From contig NZ_JAVRHK010000013.1 in assembly GCF_031846585.1 (NCBI RefSeq), positions 1 through 64,000 of the forward strand: 64,000 nt of DNA, read 5' to 3'. The notes beneath the pieces were generated by a model. The model did no database searches and was not told the DNA's origin. It saw nothing but the letters and a program-made list of their open reading frames with translations. Positions 44,873-54,176 of the stretch are shown in pieces; the first letter of the stretch is position 1; each line of letters opens with the position of its first letter. The translations under genes were made by a program, and so were the position numbers. This DNA is from Autumnicola musiva (GTDB lineage Bacteria; Bacteroidota; Bacteroidia; Flavobacteriales; Flavobacteriaceae).

Positions 44873-46429
44873 ATGAAAAATTCACATCTTCTTTGGATAT
44901 TTATAGCTATGATAGCTATTTCATGTAGAAACGATTCTTCCACGAAACCCGAAAACTCCGATAAACAAGATAGTCTTCAAAAACCAAATAAACCAAATAT
45001 TGTTTTATTATACGTTGACGATTTGGGATATGCAGATTTAAGCTCTTACGGAGCAAAAGGTGTGGAAACCCCTCATACGGATTCTCTTGCTAGAAATGGA
45101 GTCATGTTTACAGATGCTCATAGTTCTGCCGCCACCTGTACTCCTTCACGCTATTCATTACTCACGGGAAATTATGCTTTTAGGAATAATGCTGCAATCC
45201 TTCCGGGGGATGCGCCTTTACTCATTGATACGAGTATGGTCACCCTTCCCAAAATGCTGCAAAATGCAGGTTATACTACAGGCGTAGTTGGGAAATGGCA
45301 CCTCGGTCTTGGGTATGGAAAAGTTAACTGGAATGAACCAGTAACTCCCGGCCCTGCAGAGGTTGGCTTCGACTATAGTTTCTTACTTCCTGCTACTGGA
45401 GACAGAGTACCTACTGTATTTCTTGAAGATGACAAGGTTCTAAATCTTTCTAAAGACGATCCTATAAAGGTTAGTTACGAAGAGAAAGTGGGTGATCGCC
45501 CCCTTGGAACCGAAAAACCGGAGTTACTCAAAATGAAAGCCGATTTGCAACATAGTCAGACAATAGTAAATGGCATAAGCCGCATAGGCTACATGAGCGG
45601 AGGCGAAAGTGCTGAATGGATAGATGAGGAATTCCCTTTTATATTTACTGAAAAGGCTTCTAATTTTATTACTAGGAACAAAGCAAATCCATTCTTTTTA
45701 TATTTTAGTTTTCATGATATTCATGTACCAAGGGCACCCAATGAAAGATTTCAGGGCAAAAGTGATATGGGACGCAGAGGAGATGCCATTGTCCAGATGG
45801 ATTACGTGGTTGGAGAAATAAAAAAGATTCTAGAAAAGGAAGGTCTGGCTGAAAATACCATGATTATTTTCACCAGTGACAATGGGCCTGTATTAGATGA
45901 TGGATATGATGACAAAGCAGTAGAACTCGTTGGGGAGCATGACCCTGCCGGACCTTTCAGAGGTGGCAAATACAGTATATACGAAGGAGGAACAAGAGTT
46001 CCCATGATTGTCTACTGGCCTGGAACGGTTGAACCACGAAAATCAGCTGCAATGATGAATCAATTGGATTTTTATGCTTCCTTAGCTGAACTTGTAGGTC
46101 AGGACATGGGAGGCCAGATTATAGATAGTGAGAATCATCTTGATGCACTTTTAGGGAGAACTGAGAAAGGTAGGGAGGTTATGCTTGAAGAAGCCTTTAC
46201 ACTGGCTTTGAGAGACGGAGATTGGAAATATATTCAACCTTTTACAGATGGATCTATCCCGGATTGGATGGCCAATAAGGATATTGAAGCGGGCCTGAAA
46301 TCCGCACCTCAATTGTATGACCTCTCTAGGGACAAAGCTGAACAACACAACCTGGCACATGAAAATCCTGAGATGGTTAAAAAATATGAGCAGATGATAA
46401 AGGATATTAAAAACCATTCTGCTAACTAA
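44873..46429 (+). CDS. Formylglycine-dependent sulfatase, lipoprotein
   Basis: Type I sulfatase of 518 residues with lipobox MIAISC (Cys18). The metal-binding segment YVDDLGYADLSSYG lies near 47-60. The formylglycine motif is Cys89-Thr-Pro-Ser-Arg93, followed by YSLLTGNY. GKWHLGLGYGKV, FTSDNGPVLDDGYDD and GPFRGGKYSIYEGG are also typical. It is related to the sulfatase at 21367-22986 (similar DAHSSxAxC context) more than to the one at 37552-39270. It is transcribed divergently from galM with a 160-base gap. Different sulfatase types in one locus usually attack different sulfate positions. Confidence 0.92.
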   Translation: MKNSHLLWIFIAMIAISCRNDSSTKPENSDKQDSLQKPNKPNIVLLYVDDLGYADLSSYGAKGVETPHTDSLARNGVMFTDAHSSAATCTPSRYSLLTGNYAFRNNAAILPGDAPLLIDTSMVTLPKMLQNAGYTTGVVGKWHLGLGYGKVNWNEPVTPGPAEVGFDYSFLLPATGDRVPTVFLEDDKVLNLSKDDPIKVSYEEKVGDRPLGTEKPELLKMKADLQHSQTIVNGISRIGYMSGGESAEWIDEEFPFIFTEKASNFITRNKANPFFLYFSFHDIHVPRAPNERFQGKSDMGRRGDAIVQMDYVVGEIKKILEKEGLAENTMIIFTSDNGPVLDDGYDDKAVELVGEHDPAGPFRGGKYSIYEGGTRVPMIVYWPGTVEPRKSAAMMNQLDFYASLAELVGQDMGGQIIDSENHLDALLGRTEKGREVMLEEAFTLALRDGDWKYIQPFTDGSIPDWMANKDIEAGLKSAPQLYDLSRDKAEQHNLAHENPEMVKKYEQMIKDIKNHSAN

Positions 46430-46768
46430 TTAACTACAAATTCGATCGTTTGCAACAGGTGCTCGTGCTTTATGCCTATAGTAGTTTACTGTTCCAAACG
46501 CGCCACATGTTACAACAAGGAGAATGAAGAAATCCCATGATGGTGATCATGGTAGTTGGTAGAAAGGTGTAGCCTCACCATATTCACCTTCAATAGTCAC
46601 GTTCCTAATACTTTTTTACTTCCTGAACTTACTGGTAGGAAAATTCGATGAAGACAATGGAATCTATTGATGGTGATTCATATTAAGATCATCAATACAA
46701 CAAAAGCCATAAAAGAAAAAATTAGAAATATAATTAAAATGCTATTTTATGATGATATTAAATAGACT
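46430..46768. other. Intergenic stretch, nothing recognised
   Basis: No supported gene, repeat or RNA was seen. A TGATGGTGAT run occurs twice (near 46540 and 46670). A minus-strand frame through 46460-46620 is broken by a stop and matches nothing I know. Confidence 0.5.
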
Positions 46769-48337
46769 ATGATTAGTTACATTAAGTTTATTACTATAAT
46801 GATCTTCTTGATTGATTGTGGTATACTAATGGCTCAAAATGAGGTTCATCCGGATGAAATAACTTTCGTAAGACAAGGTGTACGCCGATATATCTTTAAT
46901 GAAAATCAACAAATTCCACTCTCACTTTTAGAGCCATCTGAACTAATAGGTTTACCCGTCATGCATCCGGTAACTTATTATGCCGATTCAACAATCAATA
47001 CAAGAATTAAAAACGGCAGATTCTTGGTAACATCGGATAAAAAGTCCCCTTCAGCTCTCTGGTTTGGAGGCTTTAATCCCTTTGCCACTTATACCATCGA
47101 CTTGGCTTCTTTTAAAGGTTTGGGAGAAATAGGTTTTGACTTTTCAGACGCAGAAAATACAGAAAGATTTTTATTAACTATTTCTTTTGCAAACGATAGC
47201 ATTACGGATGTCACACAGAAGATTTATCGTCAGGGCAAAACAGTCATTGATGAATCAATTGCTATCAATTTGGATCAAGTTATATCATCTGATTCAAAGA
47301 AAATAATTTTACAACTACTGGGAAGTGGGTTGACTGTATACATCAAAAATAAGGATCTTCCCGTTGCGATAGGTCAAATTGATTTTGCCGAATATATTGA
47401 TTTACGAGAAAAACAATATCTCCACTCGTTACAGTCCAATCTATATATCAATATGCAAGGCGAAATCTTAATTGACAAAATACAGTCAACACTAAGCACT
47501 GGTGTTGGTTTGGCGGATATCCGAGCAATAACATACGAGGATGGAACTCCTTTTATAGATCAAAATCGAGTTTGGTACACTATGACTATGAGAGGGAGAG
47601 CACTACCTCACCCACTGCAGGGAGTATTCAGCTTAGATCCAACTGTTTTTGACCTCCAATTTGAAGGAGTTATAGTGTTTGACAGGGCAGATGGACTGCT
47701 TCGTAATGATGTGGCATCACATATATTTTATGATAGAAAAGATTCCATATGGCGTGGCATAACTACAGGTTTCAGTGCTTTCGCTAAACCTGGAGAAAAA
47801 AAACAATTATTGAGTGTATATAGCAAAAAAGATCCCCGATTTGGTTTTTCGGTAATGAAAGCTAACCCGCTGGGTATAGAGGGAGATATTGAAGACCCTC
47901 ACATAATCTATGACCATCAGATTAAAAAGTGGAGAATACTTGCTTGTGAAAATATTAATGGATACAAAGCAGTCCTGATGGAATCTGAAAATTGGAACAG
48001 GGGGTATCATAAAATATCCGGACCTGTCATACATAATTCCACCGGTGTATCCATACAAAAAATCGGAAATAAGCGTTATTGTTTTTCCGGTAGCAGCGAA
48101 CGAAAAATTTATATTTATAGTTATCCTGACCTAATCGAAAAAGGAATATTGAACATAGATTTACCCCCATGGAATAGTAATTCAGGCAGCAGGATATGGC
48201 CTAATATCATTGAACTTCCAGCGGATTACCCTTTTCGCTATATTTCTTTAATGATGGACAGGTTCAATTATCCATCTATTCAGGGCCCCCAGTGGTCATA
48301 TGGTGCGATTTATTTATTTCATGGTTACATCAGGTAA
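46769..48337 (+). CDS. Secreted five-bladed-propeller glycosidase-like protein, family unassigned
   Basis: Exported protein of 522 residues (signal peptide to about LMAQ). The first 200 residues are beta-rich (LWFGGFNPFATYTIDL, a sandwich-like domain). From about 235 the repeats look like a five-bladed propeller as in GH43/GH32/GH117. They include IRAITYEDGTPFIDQNRVWY, LRNDVASHIFYDRKDSIWRG and GDIEDPHIIYDHQIKKWRIL, where Glu375-Asp376-Pro377 resembles the EDP motif of these clans. GAIYLFHGYIR closes the fold. It is probably a glycoside hydrolase or lyase-like enzyme on the same sulfated glycan as the adjacent sulfatase. Family and reaction are open. Confidence 0.68.
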   Translation: MISYIKFITIMIFLIDCGILMAQNEVHPDEITFVRQGVRRYIFNENQQIPLSLLEPSELIGLPVMHPVTYYADSTINTRIKNGRFLVTSDKKSPSALWFGGFNPFATYTIDLASFKGLGEIGFDFSDAENTERFLLTISFANDSITDVTQKIYRQGKTVIDESIAINLDQVISSDSKKIILQLLGSGLTVYIKNKDLPVAIGQIDFAEYIDLREKQYLHSLQSNLYINMQGEILIDKIQSTLSTGVGLADIRAITYEDGTPFIDQNRVWYTMTMRGRALPHPLQGVFSLDPTVFDLQFEGVIVFDRADGLLRNDVASHIFYDRKDSIWRGITTGFSAFAKPGEKKQLLSVYSKKDPRFGFSVMKANPLGIEGDIEDPHIIYDHQIKKWRILACENINGYKAVLMESENWNRGYHKISGPVIHNSTGVSIQKIGNKRYCFSGSSERKIYIYSYPDLIEKGILNIDLPPWNSNSGSRIWPNIIELPADYPFRYISLMMDRFNYPSIQGPQWSYGAIYLFHGYIR

Positions 48338-49278
48338 TCAAAATAGAACGTACGGCCCTCCAGCTTGGGAATGCGAGTTTCGGATTTGCTATTAGCAGAA
48401 ACAATTAGGTTTCTACCAGTGCTATCTGGTTAACAAGCTCCGAAAAATCAATTTGAATGAGTAACTCAATTATAGCTACAAAGAGTATTGATATTATAGG
48501 CCTGAGATTTTAGTGTCTCCGTAAGGAGTGCATCCATTTGTTCCACGATCCTGGGATATTTTCTATAAACATTTACAGATCCGTAAGGATCTTTCTCTAA
48601 ACCATAAGTCGTGCCGGCGGAGCATTTTCTCTGATTTTGTCATTTTCTACATCACTGTTTTCCTATCCAGTGAAAAGGAATGCAGCTGCTCCTCCAAAAG
48701 TATGGGCTCCTACCTCTTTCCTGACAAAACCACCTCCTCCCTGCCCGCTGATATACATTTATTTTCCCTTCCGTAGGGGCAAATTATTTGCCTTAGAAGG
48801 ACTTATCACCTGATGATCACGTATGTATTTTGAAGGTAATCCCTTAGGCGGGTAACATATTATAGCTATCCTTTACCCTCTTTTAATTCCTAATCTACAA
48901 GTAATGATAAAGTAGCCAAAAAATTGAAATTAGACATAATTATATGGTATACCTTTCTGCTGGGACCTAGCAAGACAAAGGTACGATTAATGGTACTTCT
49001 GGCATGCGTATGACGGTTTGGATTTTATTCATTGTTCAGTAGTAATTTTTTTATGTCCCAACTTCTGTCTTCTACGGATATGAGAAATGGAAAAAATTTT
49101 GTCTTTTTAACTTCGTAGATCAGAAAATTTCTAGTGATTTCATTAGAAATCAAATAAAAGAGTTTCTTAACCAATTGCTTAAAGTTATTATAATTCATTT
49201 CCTCTTCAAGAGAGTTTCATGTAATTTAATTTACTGGTTTACAGAAAAATAAAAAGCAAACCATTAAATCTTTTAGCT
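48338..49278. other. Long non-coding stretch with two short related hairpins
   Basis: No convincing gene in 941 bases. Two small perfect hairpins share the loop GTAA: CTCC-GTAA-GGAG at 48517-48528 and AGATCC-GTAA-GGATCT at 48577-48592. An 82-codon open frame (48528-48776) has no coding character. Part of the stretch may be decayed coding sequence. Confidence 0.45.
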
Positions 49279-50493
49279 ATGAAAAAATTCATATTTCCTT
49301 CGGTATTGGTATTTTGTTTTATGGGACTGTTCTTCGCCTGCACCAGTGATGATGATTTTTGGGACACTTTTATCCCTGAAACAGAAGAAGACCCTACCCG
49401 GGATCAAAACAGCACTTACGTTTTTAGACCGGCAGTGGTGGAAGCTACAGACCAACGCGTAAATCAGTTAAAGCTCCCTCAGGGATTTAGCATTCTAAAA
49501 TTTGCTGAAAATCTCGGAGAAGCAAGGATCATTGTAACCAGTGAGGCAGGGCATGTGTATGTATCCCTTCGTTCAGAGGGAGAAGTACTTTTACTTGAAG
49601 ATACCAATAATGATGGAATGGCAGATCGCAGGGAGACAGTGGCCACACTGGAAAATGCTCATGGTTTAGCCATCCATAACAACAGGTTGTACATCGTGAC
49701 CATTAAAGAAATTTACGCCGCAGATATAAATGAGGATGGTACGTTGGGAGAACCGGAACTTTTAAATTCCTCATTACCTGATGGTGGCCAACATCCAAAC
49801 CGAACAATAAAATTTGGACCCGATGGAATGATGTATGTAACCATTGGAAGTACCTGCAATGCCTGTATTGAACCAAATGAACTTCATGCCACCATGGTAC
49901 AGGCCAATGCTAATGCTGGTGATATGCGTATTTATGCTGAAGGACTTAGGAATACTATCGGGTTTGGCTGGCATCCGGATACAGGTGTGCTTTGGGGAAT
50001 GGATCATGGAATTGATATGTTGGGAGATACTGAACAGAATGAAGAACTGAACGAGATCATGGAAGGTGAACATTATGGATGGCCGCATATATTTGATGAT
50101 GGACAGTACAATCCTAACCCTAGACCTGAGGATATGACCTATGTGGAATTTGCCGAAATGTCGGTCTTTCCTGAAGTGCATTATACAGCACATGCTGCTC
50201 CTATGGAAATGGAATTCTATACCGGCAATCAATTCCCGACAGAATATCAAAATGATGCATTTGTAGTGTTCAGAGGTTCGTGGAACCGGAGCCATCCAGT
50301 AGGGTATAAAGTTGCCCGACTCATATTCGAAAATGGACAGCCTGTAGGTTTTGAAGATTTCCTCACCGGATTTCTTGTAAATAACAATAACGCTCATTTT
50401 GGTCGTTTGGTTGGCCTGGCAATTCATGTGGACGGTTCATTGCTGCTCACAGATGATACCAATGGTGTAATGTACCGTATATCTTATAATTAA
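49279..50493 (+). CDS. PQQ-dependent sugar dehydrogenase-like lipoprotein
   Basis: Predicted lipoprotein of 404 residues (lipobox LFFAC, Cys21) with the six-bladed propeller of soluble glucose/sorbosone dehydrogenases. Family marks are LPQGFSILKFAENLGEARII, DNNDG-type turns (EDTNNDGMADRRE), NAHGLAIHNNRLYI, HPNRTIKFGPDGMMYVTIGS and AEGLRNTIGFGWHPDTGVLW. YGWPHIFDDG and FVVFRGSWNR also fit. Many relatives oxidise sugars with PQQ bound in the propeller, but Bacteroidota members are seldom tested and no PQQ genes are in view. It stands alone between long non-coding stretches. Confidence 0.82.
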   Translation: MKKFIFPSVLVFCFMGLFFACTSDDDFWDTFIPETEEDPTRDQNSTYVFRPAVVEATDQRVNQLKLPQGFSILKFAENLGEARIIVTSEAGHVYVSLRSEGEVLLLEDTNNDGMADRRETVATLENAHGLAIHNNRLYIVTIKEIYAADINEDGTLGEPELLNSSLPDGGQHPNRTIKFGPDGMMYVTIGSTCNACIEPNELHATMVQANANAGDMRIYAEGLRNTIGFGWHPDTGVLWGMDHGIDMLGDTEQNEELNEIMEGEHYGWPHIFDDGQYNPNPRPEDMTYVEFAEMSVFPEVHYTAHAAPMEMEFYTGNQFPTEYQNDAFVVFRGSWNRSHPVGYKVARLIFENGQPVGFEDFLTGFLVNNNNAHFGRLVGLAIHVDGSLLLTDDTNGVMYRISYN

Positions 50494-51170
50494 TAGAGTT
50501 CAAGATTGCTGTGCTATCTTTATTTTATCATTATAGCTTTTAGCAAAGAAAATTTAGATTTCGCTAAACAAGTTTGTAGGCTCCGTAAGATTTATGATCG
50601 ATAATTATAACAGAACAAAGGTGGATTACCTCTGCGGTTAAATATCGTTAATGATACCATTTGAAATGGTACCAGAGCATTTTGTTTTAACTTAGAACAA
50701 ACCTTTTATAAAAGTGTTGAAGATATTTGTTGGGGAGCAGATATTCACAAATGGCCCGTATTTATTTTATTAAACTCGCTGAAAAAAGCAATATCATGGT
50801 CAGATGGGCGGGAATAAATTTCTCTAATATTAAATATAGTTCCCCTGCAATTTGATGAAAAACGCAAACCATTAATATGCTCTGATTATATAAGTACCCT
50901 TTATAGTTATCAATGAAACATGTTTAGAAATTTAATGAACCCGATTATGGGGTAAGATGGTGAGAACCTGAAGGCACTGTAGAGAAAAACTAAAGAAAAG
51001 ATATGCAAAGGAGGTTTATTTCAATTGATGAAAATAAATACTTTTCATCATCATTACAGGTTAATTAGAAACTGTAATTAAAAATAATTATTTCTATCTC
51101 TTAGTTTTATACCTCTTTATTTAAATTAGGAATACTCCCTAAGCCCATTATTAAAAAAGACATCTATATT
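50494..51170. other. Non-coding stretch with one perfect short palindrome
   Basis: No gene recognised in 677 bases. TACCATTT-G-AAATGGTA at 50655-50671 is a perfect 8-base-arm palindrome and could be an operator, but no partner copy was found. Confidence 0.45.
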
Positions 51171-51527
51171 ATGAAATATGCTTTTTGTTATGTTAGTACC
51201 GCCTCTATGGATTTAAATGAAACCATATTGAAAAATTTAATGGACCAAACACTCCAACAAAATCTTAAAAATAATATCAAGGGAATATTACTTTTCTCTG
51301 ATGGTAACTTTTTCCAGGTTCTGGAGGGAGAAAAATCTTTTTTACTTCAATTATATTCAAAAATCGAAAAGGACCCGAGACATCAAGGTCTAATTCAAAT
51401 AGTTGGAAAGGATATCTCTCACGGAGCTTACGATAGTTACGAAACCCGTGTATTAGAAGAAGATATTAAATATGACGCTCCTAAACTTCTGGAAGAGTAT
51501 GTGAAGCCACTAAAGGGAATGGATTAG
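51171..51527 (+). CDS. BLUF-domain blue-light sensor, single domain
   Basis: Stand-alone BLUF photoreceptor of 118 residues. The flavin-site residues are in place: Tyr7 (CYVSTAS), Asn34/Asn35 (NNIKGILLFSDG) and Gln49 (FFQVLEGE). The DPRHQGL turn follows helix 2. BLUF proteins use FAD to sense blue light and pass the signal through protein contacts. No output domain is attached, so the partner is unknown. The nearest genes are the convergent metallo-beta-lactamase-rhodanese gene and non-coding DNA. Confidence 0.93.
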   Translation: MKYAFCYVSTASMDLNETILKNLMDQTLQQNLKNNIKGILLFSDGNFFQVLEGEKSFLLQLYSKIEKDPRHQGLIQIVGKDISHGAYDSYETRVLEEDIKYDAPKLLEEYVKPLKGMD

Positions 51528-51670
51528 AAGGTTCAAAAAACAGTGAAAAATATATTAAAGACATTCCTAAAAACCAGGATTTCCCTTAGCTAAAATGTAT
51601 TCTACTGTAGTGGTTTTTCATGCTCCCCCATCCAATGCATTGAACTTTTTGGTATTTAACTGAACTCCTG

Positions 51671-53008
51671 TTATTTAAAGTCCTTTATGGCTTCGCTAAG
51701 GTCAAACACTTTTTGATCTTTGAACTTGTTCTCGAGGATACTACTTCCTGCTGCAGAACGATAACCGCCTGCACAATGTACTACAATAGGTTTATTACCA
51801 GGCACTTCATTTATTCGCTCCCTCAATTCGTTCAGCGGAATCTCTACGGAATTATCAAAGATTTTATCTTCTGTCCATTCACTTTCATTCCTTACGTCTA
51901 CAATTGTATATGCGCCAAGATTATTTTTAAAATACTCCAAATTAAAGTTATATGGTGTTATGAAAGCTTTACTATTTAAGGTTAATATTCCTTTCATTTG
52001 ATTTTCATAACCAATTTTCGCCGTCCTTTCCAGTAGCTCATCAATATCTTCTACAGAATTCACCACAAGATAGAAAGGTTCGTTTGGTCTAATAATAGTG
52101 CCCAGCCAGGTTTCATACTTATCCTCTCCCCTACGGGCCATAATATTTATACTGTTTGACAGGTGTCCTATCTTATAAGATTCTGCAGGTCTTACATCTA
52201 CCACTGTAATTCCATCTTCCACTTTATCTTCTGCTATGCTCACGGGCACGCGATACTTTTCCTGCTGCACATTACCTGCACCATTTCGGTTAAGGTCTAC
52301 ATTAAAACCAAAATAAGATGGTATAAAAGACTGATCTTTAAGGATCTCTTCCACAAATTGTTCTTCAGTTTGTTTTTTAAATGCCCAGTTTGCCATTCTT
52401 TCATTTCCAAGCGTAGTTGAAGATGAGGTACCTATATTTTTACCACATAAGGATCCCGCACCATGGGCGGGATATATTAAAACTTCATCAGCAAAACTAT
52501 TAAATTTTGTTTGTATAGTTTCGTACATAGCCTTTGCCAGTTCTACCCTTTTAGCTTTCATATTACCTGCTTTTTCACGAAGATCAGGACGGCCTACATT
52601 TCCAATGAAAAGCGTATCTCCTGTAAACAAGACGGTCTTGTTTCCTTCTTCAACCACAAAAGTTAGACTATCAGGAGAGTGCCCGGGAGTATGCAAGGGG
52701 CTAATGATTGCTTTTCCTATTGTAACAGTATTTCCTTCGTCAAAAGGTTCATGAGGATAGTTTACTCCCACTTTTTCACTTACGTATATAATAGCTCCTG
52801 TTTCCTGATGAATTTGTAAATGACCGCTCACAAAATCGGCGTGGGGATGAGTCTCGAAAACCGCTACAATCTTTACTTTATTTTCTTCTGCAAATTTATA
52901 ATATTGCCTGGGGTTTCGACTAGGATCAATTAAAGCCATCTCTCCTTCACTTACTATGGCATAGGAGTAGTGTGCTAATGATTCATCTTTAAATTGTTCT
53001 ATTTCCAT
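51671..53008 (-). CDS. MBL-fold metallo-hydrolase fused to two rhodanese domains (persulfide dioxygenase-like)
   Basis: Cytoplasmic sulfur-handling protein of 445 residues. The N-terminal metallo-beta-lactamase fold (1-250) has His54, His56 and Asp58 in THPHADFVSGH, His110 in HTPGHSPDS, Asp131 in FTGDTLF and His182 in PAHGAG, as in persulfide dioxygenase-type enzymes. A first rhodanese-like domain (about 265-350) lacks the active Cys (YLVVNSVED). The second (about 355-445) keeps Cys412 in VVHCAGGYRS. It would oxidise glutathione- or protein-persulfide and move sulfane sulfur. It lies in the orientation of the Crp gene and broken TauE gene and has a Crp-type site in its promoter. Confidence 0.92.
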   Translation of the reverse strand: MEIEQFKDESLAHYSYAIVSEGEMALIDPSRNPRQYYKFAEENKVKIVAVFETHPHADFVSGHLQIHQETGAIIYVSEKVGVNYPHEPFDEGNTVTIGKAIISPLHTPGHSPDSLTFVVEEGNKTVLFTGDTLFIGNVGRPDLREKAGNMKAKRVELAKAMYETIQTKFNSFADEVLIYPAHGAGSLCGKNIGTSSSTTLGNERMANWAFKKQTEEQFVEEILKDQSFIPSYFGFNVDLNRNGAGNVQQEKYRVPVSIAEDKVEDGITVVDVRPAESYKIGHLSNSINIMARRGEDKYETWLGTIIRPNEPFYLVVNSVEDIDELLERTAKIGYENQMKGILTLNSKAFITPYNFNLEYFKNNLGAYTIVDVRNESEWTEDKIFDNSVEIPLNELRERINEVPGNKPIVVHCAGGYRSAAGSSILENKFKDQKVFDLSEAIKDFK

Positions 53009-53078
53009 GTTTTCACCGATTTATATTGATTTTCAAAATGAGGATTAATTTTCCAATCCCTCCTCAAGATTCTTAATG

Positions 53079-53122
53079 CAAAAATACTTGCATAGAGTGC
53101 ATTATACAGTAACATTTGTTAC
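53079..53122 (-). promoter_or_regulatory. Crp/Fnr-activated promoter of the MBL-rhodanese gene
   Basis: On the minus strand TATTTTTG (53079-53086 on the plus numbering) is a clean TAnnTTTG -7 box. About 30 bases upstream lies the perfect palindrome GTAAC-ATTT-GTTAC (53109-53122). If transcription starts about 7 bases past the -7 box, the palindrome is centred near -43, the usual class II activator position. A matching palindrome precedes the TauE remnant. Confidence 0.6.
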
Positions 53123-53365
53123 ATATTGATATCTTCTGCAAATTTAATTGCACGAGTTCACTCCTATCATTCCTATGTTCACATCGCAGATCAGGCATAG
53201 GTTAAATAATCTTAGAATATGTATGGATTTCAGCCAATCTCATACTATTGTGGCAGTTAAAATCTATCCATGCTGTCACTATTCAAATTCACAATCAGGA
53301 ATAATATTTATATTATTCATATAGTACTTCCTACCTTTTCTGAAACAAAATCACAGCATCTCTTT

Positions 53366-54125
53366 TCAGAAAATATAAATTCCCATTACCAGGACAAACC
53401 AGCCAAAACCTTTTTTAAGTTTTTCGCTATCAATAAATCTGTTAAGGTATCCTCCAACAAATATTCCCAGTTTTGACAGACCAGTAAAAACTATAAGAAA
53501 GCCCCATCTTGAGGTTTTGAATATCTCCTATAAATCCTAAAAGGGATTTCACTGCTATGATAAGCAAAGAAGTCGCCACTGCCTTTTTCATAGGTAATTT
53601 GGTCAACAAAACAAGGGCAGGAATAATTAAAAATCCGCCACCAGCTCCAACAATTCCTGTCAATACTCCTACCAAAACCTTCAAGAACAATAAAGAAAAA
53701 GTTATACTGTACCCTTGTCTCCTGTAGTTCTTTCTTTTTATTGCTTTTTACCATGGAGATAGAAGCAAAAATCATAATGACAGCAAAAAATAACATAATC
53801 CCAATAGCTTTTGTTAACTCAAAGCCCCCGAGAGTGAATATGCGCTCCGGAATTGCAGGAATTAAAAACTTTCTCGTGGGTATAAACAGCCATAAAAGCA
53901 GGAATGGCAAATACTGTGGCAGTTCGAAAATCCACCAATTTTTTTCATGCTATTAACCGCTCCTACCAGAGAAGAGGCCCCCACTACAAATAAGGAATAA
54001 GCGGTTGCTGTGACTGGATTTATTGATAATAGATAGACGAGTGCTGGCATGGTAAGAATGGAACCACCTCCAATCAGGCCCAGAAAATCTAATACTTCCA
54101 AAGTGTCTCTTATTTCTGAAGCAAA
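53366..54125 (-). pseudogene. TauE/SafE sulfite-exporter family permease, broken
   Basis: Remnant of a membrane permease of the TauE/SafE type. Pieces in different frames join into one protein. The first is LEVLDFLGLIGGGSILTMPA with SINPVTATAYSLFVVGASSL. The next are VDFRTATVFAIPAF and then LIPAIPERIFTLGGFELTKA. These are followed by VGVLTGIVGAGGGFLIIPAL and the end FLIVFTGLSKLGIFVGGYLN, which runs to a stop at 53366. At least three or four frameshifts separate them, and the N-terminus has lost some residues. The intact gene probably exported sulfite or thiosulfate made by the downstream dioxygenase. Confidence 0.85.
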
Positions 54126-54151
54126 AGTAATCTGGCACCTCTTCCCCGACA

Positions 54152-54165
54152 GTAACAAAAGTTAC
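54152..54165. promoter_or_regulatory. Crp/Fnr-type operator upstream of the TauE remnant
   Basis: GTAAC-AAAA-GTTAC, embedded in CAGTAAC-N4-GTTACA, lies in the short gap between the Crp stop and the TauE start. It is the same site, including the flanking CA and A, as the one at 53109-53122. Confidence 0.58.
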
Positions 54166-54176
54166 AGAACTACTGA

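Noticed and set aside
48528..48776. 82-codon plus-strand open frame after the propeller gene
   Set aside because: No homology that I can recognise, and it begins within a hairpin; no evidence of coding.
49774..50427. 217-codon minus-strand open frame
   Set aside because: It is a shadow of the sugar dehydrogenase-like gene, which has clear propeller motifs on the plus strand.
50655..50671. Perfect palindrome TACCATTT-G-AAATGGTA as an operator
   Set aside because: Only one copy was found and no regulator gene is nearby; kept as a note in the gap entry.
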